Positions 48,601 to 61,037 of a DNA stretch of 64,000 bases are shown here, piece after piece. The notes below the pieces were generated by a model, which searched no databases, was not told where the DNA came from, and saw only the letters and a list, made by a program, of their open reading frames with translations. Both the position numbers and the translations under genes were made by a program. The DNA comes from Eremophila alpestris peregrina (lineage: Eukaryota > Chordata > Aves > Passeriformes > Alaudidae), in assembly GCA_009792885.1 (NCBI GenBank), contig WMCF01000032.1, forward strand, positions 7,345,372 to 7,409,371, read 5' to 3'. The stretch's first letter is position 1. Each line of letters opens with the position of its first letter.

Positions 48601-50222
48601 GAGGAGGTGCAGTTTTCCGTGGTGGCTCTGACTTCTAGTTCAGAAGAGCTACTTCTGTATTTTTAGCTGCTGGGAAGCAGGGATGGAGGCAGAGGAGTAC
48701 AGGGTTTGTGTCCTGGATGTCCAGGATATTTAGGCAGGAAATTCTGCTTTCTACTTGCAGCTTCTTTGGCCACCCAGCTGCAGGAGTGGTTTTTTTTGTG
48801 GACTGATGCTTGGTGGGCTTCAGTCTCTGCTGAAGAATAATTCTGCTCTCCCCCCCATGCCCAGATCCAGCATGGAAAAAATGGTGGGAAACCTGCTTTG
48901 AGCAGATGCTGCTCCTCCAGGAGTCTGATCCATGGTTTTCAAGGAGGAGATAGGAAAGGAGCAATATCTTCTGCCTTTTTTTCTCCTGCCCACCTTCCCC
49001 ATCCATAGTGGGCTTGGGAAGCTGCAGGCAGAATGTTCTGTGTGATATAAACACGGTGTCTCCACACAGAATGGACAAACAGAACCTGATTTTAGTTCCT
49101 TTTTCTCCTTCAAGTTCTTTTCCAAAGTGTTGCAACTCTGAATAATTCCTGGAGATACTTTGGGAATTTTATTGCCAGCAGTTCCCCAGGGATGTCAGGC
49201 CAGCAGGATTGCAGGTGCTGGGGAGAAAAACAGTAACAAAAACAATGAAAAGAAACTCCCAGAAAACCTCGAGGTTTCTCTTTGTCCTGCAGTGTTGGTT
49301 GAACACCTTTTCTTGCTGGCTGATTGCAATCTCTAAAATCATATTTTCCATGAGAGTGGCCCAAATGGTTCCTGGGTAGTTTGAACACCTGTGAACCTGG
49401 GCCTCTAAATAATGCAGACACAGCAGTTCCCCCTGCACCTCTCTGTTCATATCCTTCCTTAGCTGGCAAAAGATAGAGACAGTGTTTTGCAGCAGAAATA
49501 GGTCACCTTCAAAGCTGTGTATTTATACACACAAATGTGTGTGGATGTGCCCTCAAGTTGAACAAATGGGTGGAATAGCTGCATTCAGGGGAGAACTCCA
49601 GTTCTGCCCTTCATGAAAGGCTCTGAAGGGATTAAGTGGGACATCCAGAGCTGTAAATAAGGCAGGAGGCTGAATCCAGGGAGGGGAGGGATTAGAGGAA
49701 GTGCTTTCCTGGGCTAAAGACACTCAAGACAGAGGAGTCTATCAGTAGATTGAAGTCTGGTTTCTGTTTGGTTGATTTTTGGGAGTTTCACCCAGTGTGT
49801 TCATGGTCACACTCATTCATGTCCTGAAACAGAAAATATGTCCTTGACACAAACAGCAAGAATCCTGCCTCTGAATAATCGATTTTATTCAGAGATTTCT
49901 GTGCACAGTGGTGAGCCAGCAGGTTTGTTTATACTGAAAAGCTTCTCATCCATAATTGATGACTAAATCAGCTCTGGTCTTCCCATGGTCTGCAGCTCCT
50001 TGTGTGTGAAGCAGCTCTGACTTTGGCATGGATGGTTTGCTTACAATCCATTCTGCATGTGGTGGGCACAAAAGGATTGTTTAGGGGACAGGAAAAGCTT
50101 CCCCTTCCAATTCTGAGTTTCCAGAAGCAAACACATTTTATCAGAGGGCTCAGAGTCCCCATCCCCTCTCGTACAGTGCTTCATTCTCTGCTCCTCATCA
50201 CCTGCTGCTCATTCAGTGGCCA
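42629..50222. other. non-coding stretch, no gene recognised
   Basis: About 7.6 kb with only short, overlapping frames (largest 144 codons, 46432-46866 +), none recognisable. The 47.84-48.42 kb part is AT-rich, with words such as TTTATAAATATATATTT and AATAAA that would suit a 3' untranslated region or a conserved element. No open frame leads into it. No CR1 fragment is seen. Confidence 0.5.
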
Positions 50223-50244
50223 CAAACTACAAAAGTGTAGTTTG
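50223..50244. repeat. short inverted repeat
   Basis: Eight-base arms CAAACTAC (50223-50230) and GTAGTTTG (50237-50244) around a six-base loop. No T-tract follows that would make it a bacterial-type terminator; in this context it is probably incidental. Confidence 0.6.
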
Positions 50245-52697
50245 GTTTTATTTCCTCTGTTCAGTGCACCACTGCCATTTCAAAAGGAACACCATCAACC
50301 AAATCCACTCCCCAAAAAAAGTTATTTAAAACCTCAGCTTTTCTTTTGGAGCATATATGAGGTTATAAAAATATGGGACATCTGCACAGAAAGGGTGTAA
50401 TAAACTAATTTTTTACCTGGAAGTCAACATGAGTTTTACATTTAAGTTCAAAACAGCAAGAGGACTTAATCTCCACGTAGCAGGGGCACAACAAGGTCTT
50501 GTTCAGATGTGCATTTTGGCATGACTGCTAAAACACCTCACATTTAGTTATGGGAGTAGTAACCCAAGTGATGGGACCTCCTGCTCCAGCAAATCCACGC
50601 ACAGCTGCTCTGCCCAGCTCCTGGTCAGAGGTCCCAGTCAAAAATCTTTCCTCTGAATAACTGATGAATTTATGAAAGAACTTCCACATTTGGCTGTATT
50701 TTCAATCCAAGTCTATTTTCTTTGTTTGTACACCCACCCCTCCTTTATCTCTCCAGGGAATTGCCTTGCAAGGGAAAAATGCTCCAACCAGACACGAGGC
50801 ATTCCCTGTTTTCTAAATCCCAGGGTGGTTTTCTGAGCTCCTTTCCTGCTCTCTCTTGGAAGGGAGCTGTTACTCTGCATTTCAGTCCTTGTGGACCAGG
50901 AGGTGAAGCTGAGCTCCACAAGACCACTGATCCCAAACTGCTGCTGGCCACTTTTCTTTTCCTGGTCTCAGCAAAGGCTGAACTGAGCTGTGGCTGCCTC
51001 ATGTAACTGTAGCTGAAAGGACTTCTCCATGGCAATAAAAACTGAATGGCCCCAGCCATTAAATCAAGGGGTTTCAGGTCCTTTGATGGAAATATGAGTG
51101 TGGCTAAACTGGAGGTAATCGAGGGCTGAATTTGACACACGTGGTGCTGGTGGCTTGTAAAATGTCATGAATGCTTGTCCTGACCAGACACAGCTGCCTC
51201 TGCAGGGTGGGATTTATGTGGTGGTGGGATGGCTAATGTGTCTTAAGAACTTGGTGAACCCTTTGGAATGTCCAGGGGAAAATAAAAACACAATGAGCAG
51301 TTACTCAGGTGAGGTGGAATTTGAAAATTCAGCACATTACAGTGTTTTGTGCTGTCTGATTTCATGTAAAATCTGCCTTGAGTTTTCATGGGGCACTCAG
51401 CTGGTGCAAATGCCCACTTAAAAAAAAGATGGGTTTTGTTTTGTATCTGGAATAATCCATTACCATTTAACAGAAAAAGAAATGCTGCAGGTTTCAAATG
51501 GAATATGGTCCACAAGGCTGAGATTTTTCTTTTTTCCCCCTTTTAACTGATCCAGATGCCAAATTCCAATCCCAGTTATTGGTAACTTTTTATACAAATT
51601 GCTTTAACAGCTCTGACTATCTGGGCTGTAATGAGGCAGATTAATGTGACCATGATTTAACTCTGAGAGTAAGAAGGGCACAGCAAACAAAATTCACCTA
51701 TCTTTACAGGATTCTCACCTCATTGGATCACCCAAAAAAGACAGGGCTTAGCTGAGGATGTGGCTTTCTAAATCAGAGTGAGATTTGATTGCCTTTCTCC
51801 CCACTGTGACCTGTGCTTTGTGCTCCCTGCTTGGCCTGTGTGTTGTGGGTGGACACTGAGGGATTCTGCAGGGGAAAAAAGGGGATTTTGGTATGTTTTT
51901 TTTTAGCAGAACTGGAAGGAATCCACCTTTCCACAGAGCCTGGAGCAAGGGCCAAGGTAGGTTCCACCAACAGGAGAATTGGACAAGCTCAGTGGTAACA
52001 TGGGAGGATTTAGATCCATCCCTCTGCACCTCCCCAGCTTTGAAGTGCTGGATGTGTTGATGCTCCACAGGACCAAAAGTCTCATTTTTTCCCTGAAAAG
52101 TGTGTGTATTTCAGCATGGTACCATTCCATTTTCAGACCATCCAGGCCTACCCTATAATTCTTCATGCTTCACGAGCAGCAGCTCATGGAACTATAAATG
52201 TGATGTTTCTTGACTAGATGGCTGATATCTAATATTTCCATTCAGAGCACCTCTGTCTTGCAAAAATCAGGCTCTGCATGACCCTTTCTACACACTTCTA
52301 TTTTTAACACGTTGAAAAAGCAATCCCTTCTATTTTTAGGTACAGCTCAGCTCTCTAGACTGGCTGGTTCTAATAAAAAATTCCTCACTCTCTAAAGAAA
52401 ACCCTGCATTGAGATCACAACTCCAGGGGAATGTCCTGTGCTATTAGCAAAGCTGCTAAGATGAAAACCTGAGCTTCTCAGCAAGGCCTCCAAACAAAAA
52501 CATTAATCCAGGCTTAAGAGGAAAAACAGGCAGGGAAGAGGAATTAACCCCAGGAAGTTTTCTACCATGATAAATATGTAGAAAAAGCATCTTCATCAGC
52601 TCAGGAAGGAGACTTTGGAACCTTTCAGGTCTCATTTTGTCTGGTCCACCTGCTTTGATTGCTCTCTGTGTTCCTGATAGATGTTTGTCTCCTGGAG
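50245..52697. other. non-coding stretch, no gene recognised
   Basis: Overlapping frames on both strands (up to 131 codons), none recognisable. A T-run lies near 51896-51904. Confidence 0.5.
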
Positions 52698-52745
52698 ATC
52701 ACAGAATTCTTAAGGTTGGAAAAGGCCTCTGAAGTCATCCAAAAC
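52698..52745 (-). mobile_element. CR1 LINE 3'-terminal fragment
   Basis: The plus strand reads ATCACAGAATTCTTAAGGTT, then GGAAAAGGCCTCTGAAGTCATCC in two parts. This matches the complement of the CR1 terminus (atcatagaatcatttaggttggaaaagacctttaagatcatc). Only the last 50 or so bases of the element are recognisable. It lies on the minus strand with its 3' end to the left. Confidence 0.8.
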
Positions 52746-54965
52746 CACTGGAAAAACCAGACATTATTTAGGGAAAGTTCCAAGGAAGAAAATCACACGG
52801 CACACGTGAAGGGCTCTCTGAAGCCACTTTGGGAAGGGTTTAGCTGGTCCTTGGTGCTCTGTTTTCTGCAGCCTGGAGAGCTGGGGGTCCCTCAGCCTGT
52901 TTGTTTGGACATCTCATGAATTTATTATGGAAGGACTGACTGTCCTTTCCTCCAAATTTTTCTGAAGTTGCTATTCAGGTCTCAGCTCTACTCCTAGTGT
53001 GACCTCAGGCATTGAGACCTGGATCTGCAGTGTTTTCAAAAGAAAACCAGATAATGCAGTGTAGAAAGCTGGAGACTCTTGAAGCTCCACTCATTTTTTG
53101 AGCCTTAGCTGCAAATCTGTAAATCTGAGATGCTGTTAAATAACTGAGCATGTACTGCAGGGAGAAGCAGCTTAAAGAATTTGTGAGCAGCTCTGAAACC
53201 GTGAGTGGAGAGACTCTGAGTGCAGAGATGGAGAGATAGTTGGTGCACAGGCTGTTCCCCAGGGTGTGGAGCACAGTACATTGTGTTTCCCTGCATCAAA
53301 ACTGCACCTCAGGGACATGAACAGGAATGGAGTGTGATTGACAGGAGATTCCCTGCAAAACAAACCAAAAAAATCTGCTTTTCCTTTTGGTGAACGTGGC
53401 CATAGATATTCATCTTTCAGCTGTAAATCAAGTGCCAAGGAAGTGCACCAGGAGCTTTCAGAATGAGAGGTGCTTTAACAACCCTGCACACCTCAGGCAG
53501 GGTGAGAGGAGGGGGAGAAAAAGAGGATCAAGCTGAGTTAAGGCAAGTTGTGGTGTCTGCACACCCCAGTGACAATACAGAAACACCTGAGAGATCCCAG
53601 ACTTGTCAGGGTATGTACTCTAACTCAAATCATTTCCAGACAAAATTTTCAGAAGAGAATTGCTGTGAGCAGCACCTTGCAATGAGCACAATGTGTCTGC
53701 CCTAATTATACCCAGTCCCCCACTCTGACTTTGCACTCTCATCCTAATCAGAGCCTCCCTCCTGCTGCCCACTGGCTTCTTCCCCCTACAGGGAGCAGCA
53801 ATTAAAATAATTTTATTCCTTTTTCAAAGGAAAGAAATCACTGATTTTTTTTAATATATTTTTTTTTAACCCACACAGCATGGAGCATTGTAGCAAGGGG
53901 CAGGAAGAATGTTCTGTTTCATTTTGTGTGGGTGAGAATCAAGGGCAGGATCAGAACATCTCCCCTGCTCCTGCTGACTGTGACCCGATGGAGCCCTTTT
54001 GTTCCCCAAGCACACAGGTCATTCCAGTTGTGTGTGGGGCCTGGATTTGTGTGCTGCTGTCCACTGGGGGCTGAGAAAACACCAAAGGCATTATCCCACA
54101 ACTAACAGAATGATGAAAATGCAAAACCTGTGAGCACAAGTGGTTTTATTCACTCTGACTCTCAGGTTTGTATTTCAAATGTCTACTTTTTTATCTACAG
54201 AAGGAAACTGCATCTGTTACCTACCAGCTTGCTGATTTTCAAGGTGCTACACAGTTCACAAGCACTTGATTACAGGGTAGTCTACACTGTAATTTATAAC
54301 TTTAACAAATCAGAGCCAAATTGTACAAAACACTCTTTCTAATAGTTGCTTCATCAAGGATCTGAGACGTGAAAAATTGTGTTCATATGAAGCTCTCCAC
54401 CACTGTAACCTTTAATTTCTCTTTGAAGTGGTCAGGCTGTATCCTGAAACTGGTGGGTTTGTATGTTTATCCTCTGGAATTAAACATATAATTTCATATT
54501 CTTGTTCTGTCCATAACTCAGACTCACCTCCGTGGCCTTTGAGGGACATCATGAGAGCAAAAGCAGCCTGGGCACATGTGGGGAGGCAGCTGCTCTCATT
54601 TATTTTATATTATTTTATTTATTCATAAATTAACCTGTTCATTTCTCCCAGGGCTGCAGGGTGATGCTGAAAATGTGCTTGAGGACTTGGCTGGAACCTG
54701 AGAACTAGTTAAAGTGGAAGGGGCCAGAGGAGGCTTCCACCCCTCAGTTTCCTTAGCCAAAGACAGAATCAGGCTAATTTGATAATAATTTCTGCTGAAA
54801 ATGAGGAAGGGTAAAGGAAAGCACTAAAAGCTGTAATGACCTGGAAGAACAGAGAAGAAAAAATAATCATTTTCATTATATTAATAATCAATGCCTTCAT
54901 CTGACATCCACACAGATGCCCCCTATGGAGGAAATAGCACCCCAAAATTTTATCCAGAGCTCCAT
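52746..54965. other. non-coding stretch, no gene recognised
   Basis: Short frames only. An AT-rich patch with two T-runs lies at 53846-53869. Confidence 0.5.
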
Positions 54966-55030
54966 TGAGCAGTGTGTTGGGTTGGAGATCTCTTGATGGG
55001 CTCTGTTTCCAACCTCCCCTGCCCTGTCTG
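54966..55030 (+). mobile_element. CR1 LINE 3'-terminal fragment
   Basis: Reads GAGCAGTGTGTTGGGTTGGA, then GATCTCTTGATGGGCTCTGT, then TTCCAACCTCCCC. This follows the CR1 tail in sense orientation (gagcagggggttggactagatgatctcttgaggtcccttccaacctc). It is diverged and lacks the terminal ATTCTATGA-type repeats. Confidence 0.7.
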
Positions 55031-55432
55031 TCCCCAGCAAGGCTCATGAACCTGCTGCTCCATGATCCTTCATGGCTGTATCACCACTTAAAGCCCCAGG
55101 CACGGGGCCAAACGCTGCCCATTTACCCCTGGGAGCAGTGAGGGCTGGATGTGGGGCAGGATTTGCTCTCTGGGAGGAGGCACAGGCTGTCTCTGCTCTC
55201 CTGCCTCCCCACTGCACAGCCCTGCCTGGTTGGGATCTGCCCTGGCTCCCTGCCAGCCCTCTGACAGACTGCAGTGATAGAGGATGCTTGATAAGCCTTT
55301 GGAAATGAGTCTACCTGAAGGGTGAGGGTTTAGTGGAGGTGTTAACACCGATGCCATATCTGACATGTGCAGCACAGAGAGTCCCAGCTCTTGGCACCTG
55401 TGTTTTCCCATCAAGTAACACTCATTTGTTAT
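55031..55432. other. non-coding stretch, no gene recognised
   Basis: The minus-strand frame at 55088-55597 (169 codons) spans this part and the CA repeat. It has no recognisable domain and I treat it as a chance frame. Confidence 0.5.
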
Positions 55433-55447
55433 CATACACACACACAC
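55433..55447. repeat. (CA)n dinucleotide microsatellite
   Basis: About seven CA units, the last followed by CCACAG. Short. Confidence 0.85.
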
Positions 55448-58400
55448 CACAGATTTACATAGCTCGTAGGGGTGAATCATGCATAATTGTGGCTTCTTAC
55501 ATGACAGTTCATATATTAACAAGTAACTTATTTGTGCTCCCTTGGTGAAGAAATAGAGCAGGAGCATGTGGACCTCTGGTGTCAGAACCACATTCATCGT
55601 TTATCTGGAGATAAAACAGGAGTTCAGTGGTTTAGAGTGAAATGAGAAAATAATTGCTGGTTTGATTTGCCTGTACCACGGGAAACGTTGCTTTGATTTA
55701 TGTGTTTATCTCTAGGTACCTAATGAAAAACATGATAGCAACCAGGAGGAATCCACCAGTCATACAGAAAATAATGAAAACATCAGGAGTCAGGCTCATA
55801 ACCCCTTCTCCACGTCCTGCAGTGCCTGTCTGGGTGAGCACAGGAGTTTGTGGGCATAAAGGGAAGGGATTCTCCTGGAAATGGAGACCTCTGCATGGCA
55901 CAGGCTTAGCTAAGCCCAGCTTAGCAGTGGTGTCACCTCAGCCTGGAGCTGTCACACTGCCCTTGAGCAGTGAAGGATGACAACTCTGCCTGGGTGCAAG
56001 GGTGTCTGGCACCTTGTGTGTCAGCATCAGCTCGTTAAAGGTTATCCTACCCCAAAAACGTCCCAGAACCGTGGAAAATTCCATCCACAGCAAGCCCTAC
56101 ACCCATCCCACCCCTGGGTCTCGTTTCCCAGGTACTTCTGACTCTCCTGTCTCCTCGGGGGGCTGCAGCCTGCAGGATTCCTGTAAAAAGGGCTGCAAAC
56201 CCAGGGAGCTTTTGTGTCCTGCGAGCCAAGCAGAGCAGAGCAGGCTGCCAGCCCTGCTCCCAGCCAGGTCTGACACCTCCAGCTCCAGCTCCCAGCTCCC
56301 AGGGCCTGGATGTGAGCACAGGGAGGGGTGGCACAGCCACGGCCACCTCCCCCTCTGATGAAGTGTCTGGAGAAGATGCAGCCTTGCAGGACTTTTGGCC
56401 ACGGAACAGGCAGGGAAAAGAGGATAAAAAAATATTAAAAATCGTGGTGAAGAGGCTCAGTGCCCACAGAGGGAGGAAGAGGAGACACCTCTGTGTATTC
56501 TCTGGCCACAGTGCATAGCATCCTGGGGAGTGGGACCCTTGGGGGGTTGAGAGGAGGGATTTTAATGGGTCTCCCAGGGGTTGATGGATTTAAGGGGTGA
56601 AGTAGGCCTGATTTTATTTATTTTATTTTTTTGGCAGCTGCTGCAAGTGGAATTTTATGCATTTTTCTGGCTGTTCCTGCTTGTCTGGGCTATTTAGATG
56701 TTGAGCTACACTTGTTTCTCTCATGGTGGACGTTTTTTTTTTTTCAGAGCAACTGAGACACCTGCAATGGCTTGCTGTGGTACACTTCCATTTATAACAC
56801 GATCTGGTTTAGAAATGAGCCCTGAGATGGTTGTGAAGAGCTGTGTGAGCAGTGTTTGAGCAGCAGCTCAGCAGAGGGTTACAGAGATAAGCTGTTGTTA
56901 TACTCAGTCCTGTGAATATCTGTACCTGTGAGTGCTGCAGACCCCATTTCCCCCTCTCTGTTTGATATTATTTTCAATTATATTATTATAATTTTTATTT
57001 TTTCTGTTGTGGTTTTTCTTGCTTTCATCATTATCAAGGTGTTCAGCTGTGTTTCTGCTGCAGGGTTGACACTTCTATTACACAATTTAGGTATAACTGG
57101 AATGCATTGCTCAGCCTATGGCATAACCAGGTCTCCTTCAGGCCAGTGAACCTTTTGGTAGATAAGCAACATTCCTTGATTTTAGGCCTTAATTAAATCC
57201 CAGTGTTTGAGATCTTAATTGATATTTTGCATTATTTTTTTCTCCCTCTTTACTTCTCTGAAATCTCTGCTACTGGATACAGCTTTTTGTACTATGAGAA
57301 ACAAACTGACTTCCTCCTGCTGATAATCCACGAAGAACCTGTTCTGATAAGAGGCAAAACCTTCTCTTTTATTTCCTTATAATCATCCCATGACAAAAAT
57401 GTTCCATGCAAAGCGAACGAGGGCATTGGAAGTTAAACATTTGCCAATATAAATCAATTCAGCCCTGTGTGTGTAAAGCTTTGCTCTAGGCACAGACCTG
57501 GTATGGAGCAATATTTCATTTTTGTTATAATCTCCCCCTATAATTCAATTCCTCTCACTTTTTGCAGCTCTCTGCCGAACCCCCTCCAGTTTTGTCTCTA
57601 ACTCCTCACCTTTAGTGACCCAGGGCACAGACTGGGCTGGACACTGGAGCTCTGCCAGCCTCTCCCAGGTGAGGCCAGATCACACAAAACACCCTGGTTT
57701 TTCTCTGCTTTTATGTCTGAAAAGAAACACCCCTCAAACAAAATCACCTTTTCTGCTTTTACCTCATCATCCTGCACATTCTTAGCCAGGGTGAAACATC
57801 CATAAATCTCTCCCTCCTATCAAGATTTCTCCCCGGCTCCCTTTCTAAGACTGTGAGATGGTTTATAAATACATGAATCCCCAGATAATTTTTCCCACTC
57901 CTCTTGGTAAATATCAGAATGGAGTGCATATTTACCTCCAGACTAGGCAGCAATGCCAGCTGGCACTCGTGGTCTGGATCTGCAGCTTCAATAAAGGCTC
58001 AGGAGGCAGACTCACATCTATGGAGTTACATGAAAAAGTTAATTGCCTTCTCTGACATTATGAGTTGCTGTAACACCCAAAATCAAAGCTTGCACCGAAA
58101 AATTTATATTTTCTCAGTCAGAACACTTAAGAAATTTCTGTGACATTGTGACCTTGTAGTGGAATAATGGTCTGGAGGACTGTCTCCCCTCTGCTGTTAA
58201 GCACCACTGAATGCTCCTGATTTTCATAGTTAATCATAAAAGCTTGCCCTAAGTTAATTGATGTCCTCATTATGTCCCACTTAACTGCAGCTTGGGAGAG
58301 TTTTTTTGCCATTAACTTCTACACCAGTTAGCCTTGCAGCATCAAGAAGCAGTAAAAATGGAGAAAGGATCCCCAAAACAAATTGGCCATGGCTGTGGCC

Positions 58401-61016
58401 ACCACATCACCATTTAAATTTGTAAAGGTCACAAGAAAACGTTCCCTCCAGCCTGCATATTTCTCACTCTGCACATTTCATGGGTACCACATGGAGTGAT
58501 CCTCACAGACACCTGGAGGTTGTAATTAGCAGTGGCTGCCCACCAGTGCCAGCCCAAATGCTGCACTTTGGGGCTGAGTGGCTGCAAATGCCAAAGAGTT
58601 GAGGTTCCCACATCAAACTCAGGATCTTTGAAGCTGTCTGACAGACATGGATGCTCTTGTGATAAAGCTTCAGCTCCTCACCCCACAGCCCATCTGAGGG
58701 GCTCTGTGAATTGGAATTCAAGGGTGAGACCAAAATTCCCACAGCTTGGGGCTGTGAGGATTAAAGGACAAGGTGGTGTTTCTCTACCTGGAGTGGCAGA
58801 TTTTGGGGTGGAAGGTGAAAGAAGTGGCAGAATGGGGTCACAGCCGTGGCAGAAAATTATCAGCCATCTGATTAACCCCCCCACCTATTTCTTCCAACAC
58901 CCTTTTTATGGCAGTAATTGAACTGCTGCTGTAAAGTTCAGTCAGGTGCACTCATTTCTCACGACGTGAGAGGTGGCCCCTCTGTTCCCAGTGCTCACTG
59001 GCCTGCCCTGCTGGGGACAGCCACCAAGGCACTTCCTGCTCCAGGGCCACGTTGGCCACCCCTCTTACTCACTGCTTACTTCTGCTCTTTCCTGTTTCAT
59101 TCACCTCCTAATCCCAGTTAAAAGCTATTCAAAGGTTTGATCTTCACAAGCATTTCACCTGAGGCATGATTCCATCTCAAACCTTAATCCCAATGATCTT
59201 AAAAAAGCCAACCTGTCTGGCTGACCTTCTGGAAACATCCCTGTGTAACAAAAATCACAGGGACACTGCAGAGCAACATCCCTGTGAGCACCCAGGGGGC
59301 TCAGCAGAGATCCTGGCCCAAGGCTTGCCAGCAGAAATTACCCCAGAGAGAGTCAAAACTGCATTTTGGAGCTTGTTGCATCAGGGTCTCGTCTATCACT
59401 GACATTATCTCTCAGAATTCCCAGCCTTGCACATCATGGTGTGTCACGTCTGGTGAGAGGCAGGGCTTGATTTGAAGGGATGTGCTGGAACTGGGGTGAA
59501 CCCATTACTCATGGGGAGCCTGTTAGTCATGCTGCATGAGTGTGGGGAGGCTCCTGTGAGAGCACAGGCTGTAACTCCTGTGCATGGGGTTAGCTGAGAT
59601 AACCCTGCCTTGGCAACAGGCATCTGCAGCTCTGAGCTGCCTGGGGGCTGATACAGAACGTTTCCATGAATGCCCTGGTTGTTAATTTAATTTTTTATTT
59701 GTTCCAAATAAACCCACCAGAACAGAAACCACAAAGTCAAGCTGCAAATCTTTCATCAGTGGCTGGTGGGGGGTGTGTGTGACTCTAATGACACTGGTCT
59801 TGTCATCCCTGTGGTTTAAAACAGCCCACTACAATGTGAAATGTCAGCCACAGGGGTATGGTGGGGGACTTCAGGGTGTCTTTTCCCGAAAGAAAATGAG
59901 GCTGGGTTTGGTGGATGAAGCATTTTGCCACAAGGAGCATGGGAAACAGCTGAAGGAAAAAAATCCAGCCCTGTCTGGAGGACCAGATTCATTTCTGAAA
60001 ACACATTTCTGTGAATCTGGGAATACCATCAATAATTTTTTTTTTAACTTCATCCTAGACCCTTCCCAGTTGGGATATTAGCAGGTTGTTCAGAGGAATA
60101 TGTATTACAATTCTGTAAATACACACTGAGCCCAAATGAAGATGTTCCAATGGTTAACCAGCACTGCTTAAAAGAGTATTCTTTATTTTCCCATTGGATT
60201 TATCAGGATTTGATAATCCAGCTGGCAGTTTTTGACTGTGTGGAAGCTGAACCTTTATCACATAGGATCACACTTTTCAGTAGGGAAGGGAAAGAAGGAG
60301 AGAGGAAGGGGGTGCTGTCTGGATGCTTGTATTTTATTTCATTTCTGTAAAAACTCCTACAAGTCTTGTCTCTAAACAACACATTCATACAACTGTGCAG
60401 CACAGCCTCTTACAAGGGGTACCTGATTTGACTGAACAGCATCAGGTTGGAAAGCAGCACTCACATTGTGTGAAAAGCTTTACCCATCCTTTTCAGCTGC
60501 CCCCAAAGAGGGTATGTGCCACTTTCCCCTGGCCAGAGCTCTGAAAATAGCTCAGCTGTGCTGTAAGACAGGCCATGAACACTTGTCCAGCCAGGAAACT
60601 CTGCTGCTGGCAGTTTTGAGCTGGCTTTGTCATCTCTAAACCTTTGAGAAGAGGCATCTGTGCAAGACAAAACTTCCCCCTACCTCTGATAGCTTTCAAT
60701 TTTTTCTTTTTCAGGAGGCATCACTGCTTGCACACCTCAGAAATCACAACATTAAACCAATGTCAAACCATCTACCAGCAGCTCTGTGCTCTTATCCCTT
60801 TCATGATTTATTCCCTCCAGTCATACATCCACATCTGAGTCATCCAGGGACTGATGTAAAGCCCATCCCAGTGATTAGAAAGTTTCCCATTATCTCGCCT
60901 GGCTTTAGATGATGTTGTCAAATTTTGATCTGGCTGCTGTTCATTGGGAAAAAAAAAAACCCTGTTGATTTGAGGGAGGCAGGATTGAGGCTGTCCATTG
61001 TGCTGGGGAGGGCACT
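55448..61016. other. non-coding stretch, no gene recognised
   Basis: Short overlapping frames, none recognisable. Around 56047-56402 a GC-richer patch opens frames on both strands, again a composition effect. At 56927-57010 the plus strand has an AT-rich low-complexity patch. T- and A-runs lie near 56737, 60036 and 60950. Confidence 0.5.
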
Positions 61017-61037
61017 GTGACGTGATGCAACGTGACC
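61017..61037 (+). promoter_or_regulatory. ATF/C-EBP-like composite motif
   Basis: GTGACGTGATGCAACGTGACC contains a CRE-like TGACGT core and TGATGCAA (61023-61030). The latter is a CARE-type site bound by ATF4 with C/EBP partners. The word ACGTGA occurs twice, four bases apart. Motif clusters of this size can occur by chance, and no promoter is visible beside it. Confidence 0.15.

Noticed and set aside
50223..50244. Hairpin considered as a terminator.
   Set aside because: No T-tract follows and the window is eukaryotic; rho-independent termination does not apply.
55088..55597. 169-codon minus-strand frame.
   Set aside because: No recognisable domain, crosses a CA microsatellite, and the plus strand is also partly open.
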